A stretch of DNA of 64,000 bases from Mycetocola zhujimingii (GCF_003065425.1 NZ_CP026949.1:558001-622000); one strand, 5' to 3'. Shown: positions 31,557-40,337, numbered from the stretch's first letter. Program-made: numbers and translations. The notes: generated by a model not told the origin, from the letters alone.

Positions 31557-32854
31557 CCTCGTCCACCCCCTCCGCCCGGCGGTTGACCGCCGGAGTGGCC
31601 GCAGCCATGGGCCTCATGCTCGCGGTCAGCGGCTGCAGCTCGGATGCCGGAACCAGCGACAGCGGCGAATACGGCGCCCCCGATAAAGACCTGAAGGCAT
31701 CCATCACCTACGGGCTGTGGGACAAGAACCAGGTGTCCGCGATCGAAGAGAACATCGACGCGTTCAACGAGCTCTACCCGAACATCGAAGTGAACGTCAA
31801 CGTGACGCCGTACTCCGAGTACTGGACCAAGCTGCAGACGCAGGGTTCGAGCAAGACGCTTCCCGACGTGTTCTGGATGAACGGCCCGAACATCGGCCTG
31901 TACGCCTCCAACGGACTGCTCGAGCCGATCGCCGGGGCTGTTGACGCCGGTGACATCGAGCTGTCGAACTACCCGGAGTCGCTCGTCGACCTCTACAACG
32001 TCGGCGACGAGCAGTACGGCGTGCCGAAGGACTTCGACACGATCGGCGTCTGGACCAACAAGGCACTGTTCGAACAGGCCGGGGTCGAACTGCCGAGCGA
32101 GGACTGGACCTGGGATGACTTCCAGACCGCGGCCACCGAGATCTCGACCGCACTCGCGGGCGAGGGCATCTACGGTGCCGCCGGCGGCATGGACGGCCAG
32201 ACCACCTACTACAACACGATCTTCCAGGCCGGCGGCTCGGTCATCGATGGTGACACCTCCGGGTACGCCTCGGAAGGATCGCAGGCCGGCATCCAGTTCT
32301 GGAGCGACCTCATCGCGAGCGGCGGTTCACCGTCCATCCAGCAGCTGACCGACACCACGGCAGACCAGTGGTTCACCTCGGGCAAGCTCGCCATGTACTG
32401 GGGCGGCAGCTGGTTCCGCTCGGCACTGACCGACCTCCCCTTCGCCGGTGACATCACGGCTCTTCCGCTGCCCGCCGGCGAGGAGCAGGCCACGGTCATC
32501 CACGGTGTCTCGAACGTCGTCTCCGCAGACTCCAAGAACAAGCAGGCTGCCCAGGCGTTCCAGGTCTTCCTCGCCAGCGAAGAAGCCCAGCAGCAGCAGG
32601 GTGACGCCGGCGCGATGATCCCGGCATTCACCGGAACACAGGATGCCTTCACGCAGTCGATGCCTGACGCCAACCTGCAGATCTTCCTCGACGCGGTCGA
32701 ATACTCGAAGCCCCTCCCGGTGAGCAACAACTCTGCAGTCTGGAACGCCCTCGAGACCGAACTGCTGCCGCAGGCGTTCTCCGGTGAGCGCCCGACCGCT
32801 GAGGTCACCGCGGAACTCGCCGAGCAGATGGATGCGGCTCTCGCCGAGGAGTAA
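31553..32854 (+). CDS. Sugar ABC transporter substrate-binding lipoprotein
   Basis: A 433-residue family 1 solute-binding lipoprotein. Signal peptide with lipobox AVSGC, lipidated Cys at residue 28, then a Ser/Asp-rich linker. Segments such as NVTPYSEYWTKLQTQ, DVFWMNGPNIG and SKNKQAAQAFQVFLASEEAQ are typical of carbohydrate-binding members. The ATG overlaps the oxidoreductase stop by four bases. It supplies the two permeases that follow. The ligand is unknown; the neighbouring oxidoreductase suggests a sugar or cyclitol. Confidence 0.94.
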   Translation: MTSSTPSARRLTAGVAAAMGLMLAVSGCSSDAGTSDSGEYGAPDKDLKASITYGLWDKNQVSAIEENIDAFNELYPNIEVNVNVTPYSEYWTKLQTQGSSKTLPDVFWMNGPNIGLYASNGLLEPIAGAVDAGDIELSNYPESLVDLYNVGDEQYGVPKDFDTIGVWTNKALFEQAGVELPSEDWTWDDFQTAATEISTALAGEGIYGAAGGMDGQTTYYNTIFQAGGSVIDGDTSGYASEGSQAGIQFWSDLIASGGSPSIQQLTDTTADQWFTSGKLAMYWGGSWFRSALTDLPFAGDITALPLPAGEEQATVIHGVSNVVSADSKNKQAAQAFQVFLASEEAQQQQGDAGAMIPAFTGTQDAFTQSMPDANLQIFLDAVEYSKPLPVSNNSAVWNALETELLPQAFSGERPTAEVTAELAEQMDAALAEE

Positions 32855-32857
32855 CCA

Positions 32858-33832
32858 GTGACAACCGAAACGCACACTCCCGGCTCGCCCGCCCTGACCC
32901 GCACGGGTCGGGCGGCGCGAGCCGGGAGGGGCGCCCCGCCCCAGCCACCGCGGCGTCGCTTCGCCGGTGACGGCATCTGGCCGTGGCTCTTCCTCGCCCC
33001 TCTGGTCGGCGGGATCTCGGTGTTCTACTTCTGGCCGATCCTCCAGACCGCGTTCTACTCGCTCACCGACTGGGGAGCATTCGGCGGGTGGGACTTCGCC
33101 GGATTCGAGAACTACGTCGCCCTGTTCGCCGACCCGGCGCTGTACCTCTCCTTCGGCAACACCCTGCTGTACACGGGCATCGTGATGCTCGGCATCCCGA
33201 TCGCTGTCTTCCTCGCCAGCCTGCTGAACCTGCCAGGCCTCCGCTTCGCGTCGCTGTACCGGGTGCTGTTCTTTCTCCCGTATGTGGCGATGCCGACGGC
33301 GGTCGCGATGGTCTGGCGCATCATCTTCAACGGCGACTTCGGACTCTTGAACTATGGACTCGGTTTTCTCGGCATCGACGGGCCGTACTGGATCAGCACG
33401 CCCGGTGCCGCAACGGTTGCTGTCGCGATCGTCGGCCTGTGGTCGTCACTCGGGTTCGCGATGATCGTGCTCGCCGCTGGTCTCAAAAGCATCCCGCCCG
33501 AAATGTATGAGGCATCCGAACTCGACGGAGCAACCAGGTGGCGGCAGTTCCGCTCGATCACCGTCCCGTTGCTCACGCCGAGCATCTTCTTCATCTCGAT
33601 CGTCACGATCATCTCGAGCTTCCAGGTGTTCGACCTTCTCTACGCCATCCTCGGCAGCTCCAACCCGGTCCTGCCCAAGAGCATGTCGCTCGTCTACTTC
33701 TTCTATCGCGAGGGTTTCGTGAACAACGACAAGGGTTACGCGGCGGCGATCGCCATGGTGATCTTCGTCATCATCGGAATCGTGACCGCGATCCAGTTCC
33801 GCTTGCAGAAACGGTGGGTCCAGGTTGACTGA
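32858..33832 (+). CDS. Sugar ABC transporter permease (MalF type)
   Basis: A 324-residue permease with six membrane segments after a basic N-terminus of about 40 residues. The EAA loop reads EMYEASELDGATRWRQFRSI near residue 222. GTG 32858 starts three bases after the previous stop. It overlaps the next permease by eight bases. No ATPase is encoded in the operon, so a shared MsiK-type ATPase is expected. Confidence 0.93.
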   Translation: MTTETHTPGSPALTRTGRAARAGRGAPPQPPRRRFAGDGIWPWLFLAPLVGGISVFYFWPILQTAFYSLTDWGAFGGWDFAGFENYVALFADPALYLSFGNTLLYTGIVMLGIPIAVFLASLLNLPGLRFASLYRVLFFLPYVAMPTAVAMVWRIIFNGDFGLLNYGLGFLGIDGPYWISTPGAATVAVAIVGLWSSLGFAMIVLAAGLKSIPPEMYEASELDGATRWRQFRSITVPLLTPSIFFISIVTIISSFQVFDLLYAILGSSNPVLPKSMSLVYFFYREGFVNNDKGYAAAIAMVIFVIIGIVTAIQFRLQKRWVQVD

Positions 33833-34718
33833 GGCAGTCGCATCCGTTCGGGTTCCTCCCGCGGCGAGGAGCTCAGCGCCGACCCCGCGTCGTCGCACTC
33901 GCCATCGCGGCGGGTCGCACGTGTTCGCGCACATCATCCTCGGTGGCGGCGGGCTGCTGATGGCCTTCCCCTTCGTCTGGCAGATCATCATGTCGCTGTC
34001 GACGAACGCAGAGGTGCAGAGCGTCACACCGGTGTTCTGGCCGGCGGAGCGGCAGTGGCAGAACTACGCCGCCGTGTTCACGCGACTTCCGTTCCTGGAA
34101 CAGCTGACGACGTCGGTGGTGATCACCGTGATCCGCACGGTCGCCCAGATCCTGTTCTGCACCCTCGCCGGGTATGCGTTCGCGCGCATGCGGTTCCGGG
34201 GGAGGGGCATCCTGCTCGCGCTCGTTCTCTCGATTCTGATGGTGCCGTCGCAGGTGTACCTGCTGTCGCAGTACCAGATCGTGCAGAACCTCGGCCTGCT
34301 CAACACGCTCGGCGGCCTGGTGCTGCCCGGCCTGTTCAGCGCGTTCGGCACCTTCCTGATGCGCACCGCGTTCCTCGCGATGCCGACCGAGCTCGAAGAA
34401 GCGGCCCGTCTCGACGGCGCGAACCCGTTCCAGATCTTCTGGAAGGTCATGCTGCCGCTGGCCGGCCCGACGATCAGCGTGCTCGCGATCACCACCGTGC
34501 TGTGGTCGTGGAACGAGCTGCTCTGGCCGCTCGTTGTCACCACATTCAGCGACCGGATGCCGTTGTCGGCGGGGCTCGCAACGCTCATCGGCGACCGCAC
34601 CACCGACTACCCGGTCGTGATGGCAGCGAGCCTGCTCGCCATGGCACCCGTGTTGATCATGTTCATTGTTTTGCAGCGCCGTGTTATCGACGGCCTCGCG
34701 TCCAGCGGGCTCAAGTAA
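33825..34718 (+). CDS. Sugar ABC transporter permease (MalG type)
   Basis: A 297-residue permease with six hydrophobic segments; the EAA loop reads ELEEAARLDGANPFQIFWKV near residue 190. The start is a TTG at 33825 inside the end of the previous gene; no ATG or GTG occurs before the first membrane segment, so the rare start is well supported. It pairs with the previous subunit to form the channel. Confidence 0.92.
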   Translation: MTEAVASVRVPPAARSSAPTPRRRTRHRGGSHVFAHIILGGGGLLMAFPFVWQIIMSLSTNAEVQSVTPVFWPAERQWQNYAAVFTRLPFLEQLTTSVVITVIRTVAQILFCTLAGYAFARMRFRGRGILLALVLSILMVPSQVYLLSQYQIVQNLGLLNTLGGLVLPGLFSAFGTFLMRTAFLAMPTELEEAARLDGANPFQIFWKVMLPLAGPTISVLAITTVLWSWNELLWPLVVTTFSDRMPLSAGLATLIGDRTTDYPVVMAASLLAMAPVLIMFIVLQRRVIDGLASSGLK

Positions 34719-34780
34719 CCGGCATCCCTCACGCCTTTTCCGTTCCACACAAAGCATCATCCGACTGAAGGAGATCCACC

Positions 34781-36514
34781 GTGCAACAAAGGAAAAATCG
34801 CAAGAGATTCGTACCGATCGGAATCGCGCTGGCGGGGATAGCGGCGTTAGCCATTCCGTCTGCCGCCGTCGCGGCCCCCGGGGACGTCACGGTTCAATAC
34901 GAAGAAAGTGCGGGGGTCATCGCCAACCCCGAGCGCGGGTTCTATGACCACACCGAAACGCACTACCGGGCCGACGGTTCCGGTTATGTGCCGCTGAACC
35001 GTGCGGAAATCGAGGCGTTCCGCACCGAGGGTGTCACCCAGATCCTCCGGGTGTTCTACCTCGAGAAGTTCGTCAACACCCCGACGCTTGACCCCGAGTT
35101 CCTCGCCCTCGTCCAGGCCGACTACGACACGGCGCGCGAGGCTGGCATCTCGGTGATCACCCGGTTCGCTTACGTGCAGGGCGGCGCCTGGCCATACGAG
35201 CCGCCGCACGGTGACGCACCGCTCGACATCGTTCTCGCGCACATCGAGCAGCTCACCCCGATTCTGCGGGCGAACGCGGATGTCATTCCCGTCGTTCAGA
35301 ACGGACTCATCGGCCTCTGGGGCGAGGGTTATTACACCGACCACTTTGTCGCAGACCCCGCCAACCCCGGCGTTGTCACTGAGGAGGACTGGGCCAATCG
35401 CTCTGCGGTGACCGACGCACTGCTCGAGGCGCTGCCCGCCGACAGGTCGGTCCAGGTACGCACGATGCTCTCGAAGCAGAAACTTCTCGACGTTCCGACC
35501 GGCGCCGCGGGAGCGATCACTCCCGCGCAGGCGCACGACGGCAGCGATATCTCCCGTGTCGGGCATCACAACGACTGCTTCCTCGCGGCGCCAGATGACT
35601 GGGGAACGTTCCTGTCCGACCCGATCGAACTCGACCAGGAGTACCTCGAGGCCGACAGCAAGTACGTGCCGATCGGTGGTGAGACCTGCAACGTCAACCC
35701 GCCGCGCTCCGAGTGGGCGAGCGCATCGGCTGAGATGGCGCGCTACAACTACAGCTACCTCAACCGCGACTACAACAAGGACGTGCTCAACACGTGGGGT
35801 GCAGAGGGCATCGAAGAGACAGCCCAACGTCTGGGCTACCGTTTCGTGATGACCGAGAGCACGCTCTCGGCGGATGATGGCGGCGCGACCCAGATCTCGG
35901 TCGACGTTCGCAACGACGGCTGGGCGGCTCCGTACAACCCGAGGACAGCTGTTCTGGTTCTCGAGGGCGACATGGGCCGCTTCGAAGTGCCGTTCGACGG
36001 CAACGACGATGCGCGCCTGTGGATGCCTGGTACGACCACAACGCTCACCGCGTCATTCGCCGGCATTCCTGACGGGGAGTACCGGGCGTACCTCGCTCTT
36101 CCAGCGGGAGATGCCGGCACGAGTGTGGACGCCCCCCTGGCCATTCAGGCCGTGAGCGACGACCCGCGGTTCGCCATCCAGACCGCGAACGTCGACACCT
36201 GGGATCCGGCCACGGGTCTCAACGCGCTCGGCCAGACGGTGACGATCGGTGCTGCGGCGCCGGTGGTCACGCCTGCTCCCGTGGACCCTGCGGACCCCGC
36301 GCCTGAGGTGCCCGCCCCGGCCGCCCCCGGCGCCGCTCCGGGCAACGTCGCTCCGGTGGTGAGCGGTGATGACACGACGGATGCCCGTGACCCGCTGGCC
36401 AACACCGGTAGCGAGTCCAGCCCGCTCGGCCTCGCTGTCGCTGCGGCGGTCGCGATGCTGATCGGCACCGGTGCGCTCGTCGCGCTCCGTCGCCGACAGA
36501 GCCAGCTCAGCTAG
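34781..36514 (+). CDS. Surface-anchored DUF4874/DUF4832 domain protein
   Basis: A 577-residue secreted protein. Signal peptide (about 1-32, ending AAVAAPG), then NPERGFYDHTETH, the hallmark of DUF4874, followed by a barrel-like part (GLWGEGYY) and a DUF4832-type beta domain (about 340-475). After a Pro/Ala-rich linker the C-terminus carries a sorting signal: LANTG, a hydrophobic helix and a basic tail RRRQSQLS. LAxTG is the motif preferred by class E sortases of actinobacteria. GTG 34781 has AAGGAGAT upstream. As the last gene of the sugar operon it probably binds or cleaves extracellular glycan for the importer (inference). Confidence 0.88.
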   Translation: MQQRKNRKRFVPIGIALAGIAALAIPSAAVAAPGDVTVQYEESAGVIANPERGFYDHTETHYRADGSGYVPLNRAEIEAFRTEGVTQILRVFYLEKFVNTPTLDPEFLALVQADYDTAREAGISVITRFAYVQGGAWPYEPPHGDAPLDIVLAHIEQLTPILRANADVIPVVQNGLIGLWGEGYYTDHFVADPANPGVVTEEDWANRSAVTDALLEALPADRSVQVRTMLSKQKLLDVPTGAAGAITPAQAHDGSDISRVGHHNDCFLAAPDDWGTFLSDPIELDQEYLEADSKYVPIGGETCNVNPPRSEWASASAEMARYNYSYLNRDYNKDVLNTWGAEGIEETAQRLGYRFVMTESTLSADDGGATQISVDVRNDGWAAPYNPRTAVLVLEGDMGRFEVPFDGNDDARLWMPGTTTTLTASFAGIPDGEYRAYLALPAGDAGTSVDAPLAIQAVSDDPRFAIQTANVDTWDPATGLNALGQTVTIGAAAPVVTPAPVDPADPAPEVPAPAAPGAAPGNVAPVVSGDDTTDARDPLANTGSESSPLGLAVAAAVAMLIGTGALVALRRRQSQLS

Positions 36515-36534
36515 GCCGGCGCTCGCCGAGACGC

Positions 36535-36572
36535 CGAACGGGCACCGGATGTCGCCATCCGGTGCCCGTTCG
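36535..36572. terminator. Bidirectional terminator between DUF4832 and SDR genes
   Basis: A perfect 17-base stem (36535-36551 and 36556-36572) with a four-base loop TCGC lies between two convergent genes. Confidence 0.88.
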
Positions 36573-36588
36573 TGTGTGAATCTGTTGC

Positions 36589-37344
36589 TTAGACGGTGGT
36601 GTAGCCGCCGTCGACCAGCACGTAGGCGCCGGTCATGAAGCTTGCCTTGTCTGACAGCAGGAACGCTGCGACGTTGGCGATCTCCTCGGGACGGCCGAGG
36701 CGTCCGAGCGGGTGCTTGCCCTTGAGTCCCTCGAGCATCTCGGCGGGAGCGGCTTCGAGCAGCGGGGTGTCGATGTAGCCGGGGCCGACGGCGTTGATGC
36801 GCAGTCCCTGTGCTCCGTACTCGGCAGCGGCGTTCTTGGTGAGGCCGACAACCGCGTGCTTCGAGGCGGTGTATGCCGAGGAGCCGAGGGCAGCGACGGC
36901 GCCGTGGATCGAGGCCATGTTGACGATGCCGCCTTCGGCCGCACCGGACTCGAGGATGGCGGGGATCTGGTACCGCATACCGAACAGCACACCGTTGAGG
37001 TTGATGCCGATGACGCGCTCCCAGTTCTCGAGGTCGGTGTCACCGGTCAGGGCGGGGGCGCCACCGATGCCGGCGTTGTTCACCGCGTAGTTAAGGGCAC
37101 CGAAGGTCTCGATGGCGAAGTCGACGGCCTTCTTGCTGTCTTCAGCGATCATCGTGTTCGACTGGAACGGAACAGCGGTTCCGCCAGCGGCGGTGATCTC
37201 GTCAGCGACGCGGGTCGCGCTCTCGAGGTTGATGTCAGCGACGACAACCTTGGCGCCATTGCTGGCGAGTTCCTTGCTGATCGCTTCGCCGATGCCGGAG
37301 CCGCCACCGGTGACGAGTGCGGACTTTCCTTCAAAATTTCCCAT
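36589..37344 (-). CDS. Short-chain dehydrogenase/reductase
   Basis: A 251-residue classical SDR: cofactor motif TGGGSGIG (about residues 12-19), NNAG at about 90, catalytic Ser around 140 (NMASIHG), YxxxK as YTASK (about 154-158), and a C-terminal VDGG (TGAYVLVDGGYTT). The family includes glucose 1-dehydrogenase and 3-oxoacyl-ACP reductase-like enzymes; the substrate cannot be told. An Asp after the second beta-strand (VVADIN) favours NAD over NADP. ATG 37344 with AAGGAAAC is preferred to an upstream start. It shares a bidirectional terminator with the sugar operon. Confidence 0.92.
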   Translation of the reverse strand: MGNFEGKSALVTGGGSGIGEAISKELASNGAKVVVADINLESATRVADEITAAGGTAVPFQSNTMIAEDSKKAVDFAIETFGALNYAVNNAGIGGAPALTGDTDLENWERVIGINLNGVLFGMRYQIPAILESGAAEGGIVNMASIHGAVAALGSSAYTASKHAVVGLTKNAAAEYGAQGLRINAVGPGYIDTPLLEAAPAEMLEGLKGKHPLGRLGRPEEIANVAAFLLSDKASFMTGAYVLVDGGYTTV

Positions 37345-37443
37345 TGTGTTTCCTTGCTCGGGACCAAGTCCCGCATTTCTGGATAGGGGCGGTCCTTCCG
37401 GACCGTCTAGAGGCATAACGACCTCCGAGGTCAGCCTATTTCA

Positions 37444-37554
37444 TCACTCTGCATAGACCTCCCAGCAATAAGTGAGCAAACCTTCCATTTCGACGGTGTC
37501 GTGCGCCCCGGCAGCGCGCCGAGTGTCATCCGCCTCTGGCCGGTATCCGGCCAT
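37444..37554 (-). CDS. Possible 36-residue small protein
   Basis: ATG 37554 opens a 36-codon frame, beginning MAGYRPEADDT and ending EGLLTYCWEVYAE, with a protein-like composition (acidic, aromatic-rich end). It lies in the 264-base gap between the divergent SDR and DUF1275 genes, on the SDR strand. No ribosome binding site is clear. It could be a real small protein or chance. Confidence 0.3.
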   Translation of the reverse strand: MAGYRPEADDTRRAAGAHDTVEMEGLLTYCWEVYAE

Positions 37555-37608
37555 GGCACTGTCATGGTGCCGACGCCGAGTGCGTTGCCACACGACCAGG
37601 AGGCGACA

Positions 37609-38352
37609 ATGCCGAACACCCCATCCAGCGCCTCAGCGGCGCAGCCGCCGACGGCCGCCCGTGACACCGGGCTAGTGGCCGCACTCCTCATCCTCTCGGT
37701 GTCCACGGGCATCCTCGACGGCGTGAGTTATCACGCGCTCGACCAGGTGTTCACCGGCAACATGACGGGCAACGTCTTGTTCGTCGGGTTCGCGCTCGGT
37801 GGGCAGCAGGAGCTTCCGGTCATCAACCTCCTCGTCGCCCTGCTCGCCTTCGTGCTCGGCGTGATCGTCGCTGCCCGGGTGCTCAGGATTCGGCCGACGC
37901 GCGATCGGGTCCCGCGCGCGACCACCGTGATGCTGGCGTGTGGGACCGCCGCCACCCTCGCGATCGGAGTGGGCTGGGGATGGATCGAGCCGCTCGATTC
38001 AACCGGAATCCTGCTGGTCACCGGCGTGCTCGCCTTTTTTCTTGGCGCGCAGGCATCCGCCCTCAAGCCTGTCGGCATCCGCGACATCAGCACCGTCGTC
38101 GTCACGATGACCATCGTGAACCTCGCCAGTGACGGTTGGTTTGTCGGCAAGAACGACCCGCACTGGTTGCGCAAGCTGCTCGCGATTCTCGCTATGGCGC
38201 TCGGTGCGTATGTGGGTGCCGCGCTGTACTTCTCGTTCGGTGCGGCGGTGGCGACGTGCGCCGGGGGAGTCGTGATGGGGTGCGGAGCTGTCGTGCTCAG
38301 GGTGGTGTCAAACCGGTTAGCGCGGTCAGGCATCCGTCAGTCGCGCATATAG
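37609..38352 (+). CDS. DUF1275 family membrane protein (YoaK-like)
   Basis: A 247-residue membrane protein of the DUF1275 (YoaK) family, with about six hydrophobic segments. The family motif is seen as DQVFTGNMTGNVLFVG near residue 43 and ISTVVVTMTIVNLA near 160. Function of the family is not established, although some members are placed with transport. ATG 37609 has a perfect AGGAGG six bases upstream, which overrides the longer frame. It is divergent from the SDR gene and convergent with the sensor kinase. Confidence 0.9.
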   Translation: MPNTPSSASAAQPPTAARDTGLVAALLILSVSTGILDGVSYHALDQVFTGNMTGNVLFVGFALGGQQELPVINLLVALLAFVLGVIVAARVLRIRPTRDRVPRATTVMLACGTAATLAIGVGWGWIEPLDSTGILLVTGVLAFFLGAQASALKPVGIRDISTVVVTMTIVNLASDGWFVGKNDPHWLRKLLAILAMALGAYVGAALYFSFGAAVATCAGGVVMGCGAVVLRVVSNRLARSGIRQSRI

Positions 38353-38394
38353 AGAGGCGTGTTCTCACTCATGGCGACGTCCGTTTCTTGCGGC

Positions 38395-40050
38395 CTAATC
38401 GAACTGCACAACCACCGTCGTTCCGTGCCCGACTCGGGACCGCACATCGATGGTGCCCTGGTGTTCCGCGACAACCTGCTTGACCAGCGAGAGACCCAGC
38501 CCCATCCCGCCGATAGCGGATGCCGTGGCGTTCGACGCGCGGAAGAAGCGGTCGAAAATGTGGGGAAGGTCTTCCTCGGGGATGCCGATTCCTGCATCGC
38601 TGGCCGTGAGGCGGCATCCGTGCTCGTCCGATTCGACCGAAAGCGTCAGCTTCCCGCCCAGCGGTGAGAACTTCACGGCATTGTGGACGATACTGCTGAT
38701 CGCCTGTTCGAGGCGATCGGTGTTGCCGAGAACGATGGCGTGCGCATCGGCCGTGACAGTGCAGGTCAGATTCCTGTCTTCCATCGCGACCCGAAGATCG
38801 GCGGCGACAGCGACCAGCAGCTGACCGAGTGCGACGGGCGTCGCTTCGTGAGTGTCATCCGTGCCGACACGTGAGACGTCGACGACCTCGTTGACCAGGG
38901 CGCTGAGGAGGTGGGCGTTGCGTTCTACGATGGCGACCATGCCGCCAATATCAGGGGGGAGGCTCGCGTCGTCGCGAATGAGTTCGAGGTAACCGGTGAT
39001 GGACGTGAGCGGGGTGCGCAACTCGTGGCTGATTGTGGAGATGATGTCGCGGTGCGTCTTGTTCATTCGCGCGGAGTAGCGGGAGGCGTGACGGAGTGTG
39101 ACGACCAGGTGGCTCTGCAACAGGCTGGCACCCGCGCTCAGGGCCATCGACTGTAGGGCCCCGAGTTCACTTGGCGACCATGTTCGGGGTGTGCGGCTGC
39201 CGATCCAGACGAGCCCGGTGGCCGACTCTCCCTGTCCGATGGGCACGAGCACTCCGGTAGCGGCGTCCAGTTTCGATGCCCAGGGCGCGAGCATTGTGCG
39301 CACGGGAGAGCCAGCCCATTCCGCCTGCGGATCAGTGATGAGCATCGAGGCGGTTGCCCAGAGCGAATTTGCCAGGGCGCGAAGCACCGGTTGGCTGTCG
39401 GCAAGCTCCACGTCGGGGGAGATCGCCACCGTCGGCCAGAATGCCGCCACCCGCGGCAACTGCCCATTATCGAAGGTGACGGCCATCGCGTAGTCCGTCG
39501 CGAGAACGTCGCCCAGTCCCGTGACGAGCGCGTGCGCGATGTCGTCCGGGTCGATGGACGCCAGCACTGTCGACGAGACCGCGCGAGCGCGCTGACGCAG
39601 AGTGTCGGCATGACTCGCCATCTCTTTTCGGGTCTGGCTCCGCCGAATCAGCACTCGCGCCCGAAACAGCAATTCGCTGTGAGCGTCGGCGGCGCTCACC
39701 GTGTCAGCGCTGCGAAGCAGCGCGAAGAGGTGCTCGTCAAGAGGGGCGTCGTCGATACGGATGACGACCACCGGCACGTCATCGTCGCTCGCGCGCTCCC
39801 CGGTGAGTTGCATCGCTTGCTGAATCGCGTGGTGATCGCGCATTGCCGCGTCGGAGCCCGCGATAACAAAGAGGTCCGGCACTTTCTCGGCCAGCGAAAC
39901 GGATGCCTCCGCGGCGTCACGCGCGTGCGTCACCTCCGCACCTGCCTCTGTGAGACGGCGGACCACGTCGTCTGCCCACTCCTCATCCGGGGCGACGACC
40001 AGCGCGCGCCCGATTGCTGTCACGACCGGCCCGGCCTCAGGTGCGTTCAA
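38395..40050 (-). CDS. Sensor histidine kinase with N-terminal pseudo-receiver and GAF-like domain
   Basis: A 551-residue cytosolic histidine kinase. Residues about 15-130 resemble a response-regulator receiver, but the phospho-acceptor position is Ala (A64 in DLFVIAG, where Asp is expected), so it is a pseudo-receiver. A GAF-like domain follows (about 160-310), then HisKA with H342 in STISHELRTPLTS and HATPase_c with NAVKFSP, DAGIGIPEEDL and GMGLGLSLVKQVV. No membrane segment is seen. TTG 40050 is the only start available before the fold and overlaps the stop of a small ORF. It sits downstream of a c-di-GMP riboswitch. No cognate response regulator is adjacent. Confidence 0.9.
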   Translation of the reverse strand: MNAPEAGPVVTAIGRALVVAPDEEWADDVVRRLTEAGAEVTHARDAAEASVSLAEKVPDLFVIAGSDAAMRDHHAIQQAMQLTGERASDDDVPVVVIRIDDAPLDEHLFALLRSADTVSAADAHSELLFRARVLIRRSQTRKEMASHADTLRQRARAVSSTVLASIDPDDIAHALVTGLGDVLATDYAMAVTFDNGQLPRVAAFWPTVAISPDVELADSQPVLRALANSLWATASMLITDPQAEWAGSPVRTMLAPWASKLDAATGVLVPIGQGESATGLVWIGSRTPRTWSPSELGALQSMALSAGASLLQSHLVVTLRHASRYSARMNKTHRDIISTISHELRTPLTSITGYLELIRDDASLPPDIGGMVAIVERNAHLLSALVNEVVDVSRVGTDDTHEATPVALGQLLVAVAADLRVAMEDRNLTCTVTADAHAIVLGNTDRLEQAISSIVHNAVKFSPLGGKLTLSVESDEHGCRLTASDAGIGIPEEDLPHIFDRFFRASNATASAIGGMGLGLSLVKQVVAEHQGTIDVRSRVGHGTTVVVQFD

Positions 40051-40121
40051 CTGACCCGCTCCGCCCCGAGAAGTGCGGCGCTCGCGACCCAGCCCTCCTG
40101 ACCTGCACGTTCATCAGTCAC
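40047..40121 (-). CDS. Tiny ORF (24 residues) overlapping the kinase start
   Basis: GTG 40121 overlaps the stop of the preceding tiny ORF (GTGA), and its own stop overlaps the TTG of the kinase gene (TTGA). The product VTDERAGQEGWVASAALLGA, then ERVS, is acidic with a hydrophobic middle. Both overlaps point to translational coupling between the riboswitch-controlled leader and the kinase. Confidence 0.45.
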   Translation of the reverse strand: MTDERAGQEGWVASAALLGAERVS

Positions 40122-40180
40122 CGTGATGCCTTCCAGCGGACCAGTCGACGCGCGGCTGCCGCACGTGTTGATTTACGCAT
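40118..40180 (-). CDS. Tiny ORF (20 residues), first translated element after the c-di-GMP riboswitch
   Basis: ATG 40180, with AGAGAG about seven bases upstream, encodes MRKSTRAAAARRLVRWKASR, a very basic peptide. It begins a few bases after the aptamer, so the riboswitch would directly gate its ribosome binding site. Its stop overlaps the next tiny ORF by four bases. Confidence 0.5.
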   Translation of the reverse strand: MRKSTRAAAARRLVRWKASR

Positions 40181-40189
40181 GGTGATTCT

Positions 40190-40275
40190 CTCTTGTTCGG
40201 TAGACCGGCTAACCCGTGGGTCCCGTGCCTTTGCGCCGCCGACTTACGTCGGGTTTGCCGTTATCGGTGAGGATG
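40190..40275 (-). ncRNA. Cyclic di-GMP-I (GEMM) riboswitch
   Basis: Read on the minus strand, the region contains the aptamer landmarks in order: GATAACGGCAAACC (40252-40265), a short hairpin CCGACGTAAGTCGG, GCGGCGCAAAGGCACGGGAC with the invariant GCAAAG, then CCACGGGTTAGCCGG and TCTACCGA, matching the GGGTxGCC...TACCGA closing helices of the GEMM class. It lies between a candidate promoter and the first tiny ORF. A consensus-like architecture of this kind is specific for c-di-GMP (or cGAMP in variants). Confidence 0.85.
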
Positions 40276-40337
40276 ATTCAGCGCAGCCAAGGGAGATCGG
40301 TGCCGCTGTCCCCCGAGACGCATACTTCAGCACCCGA

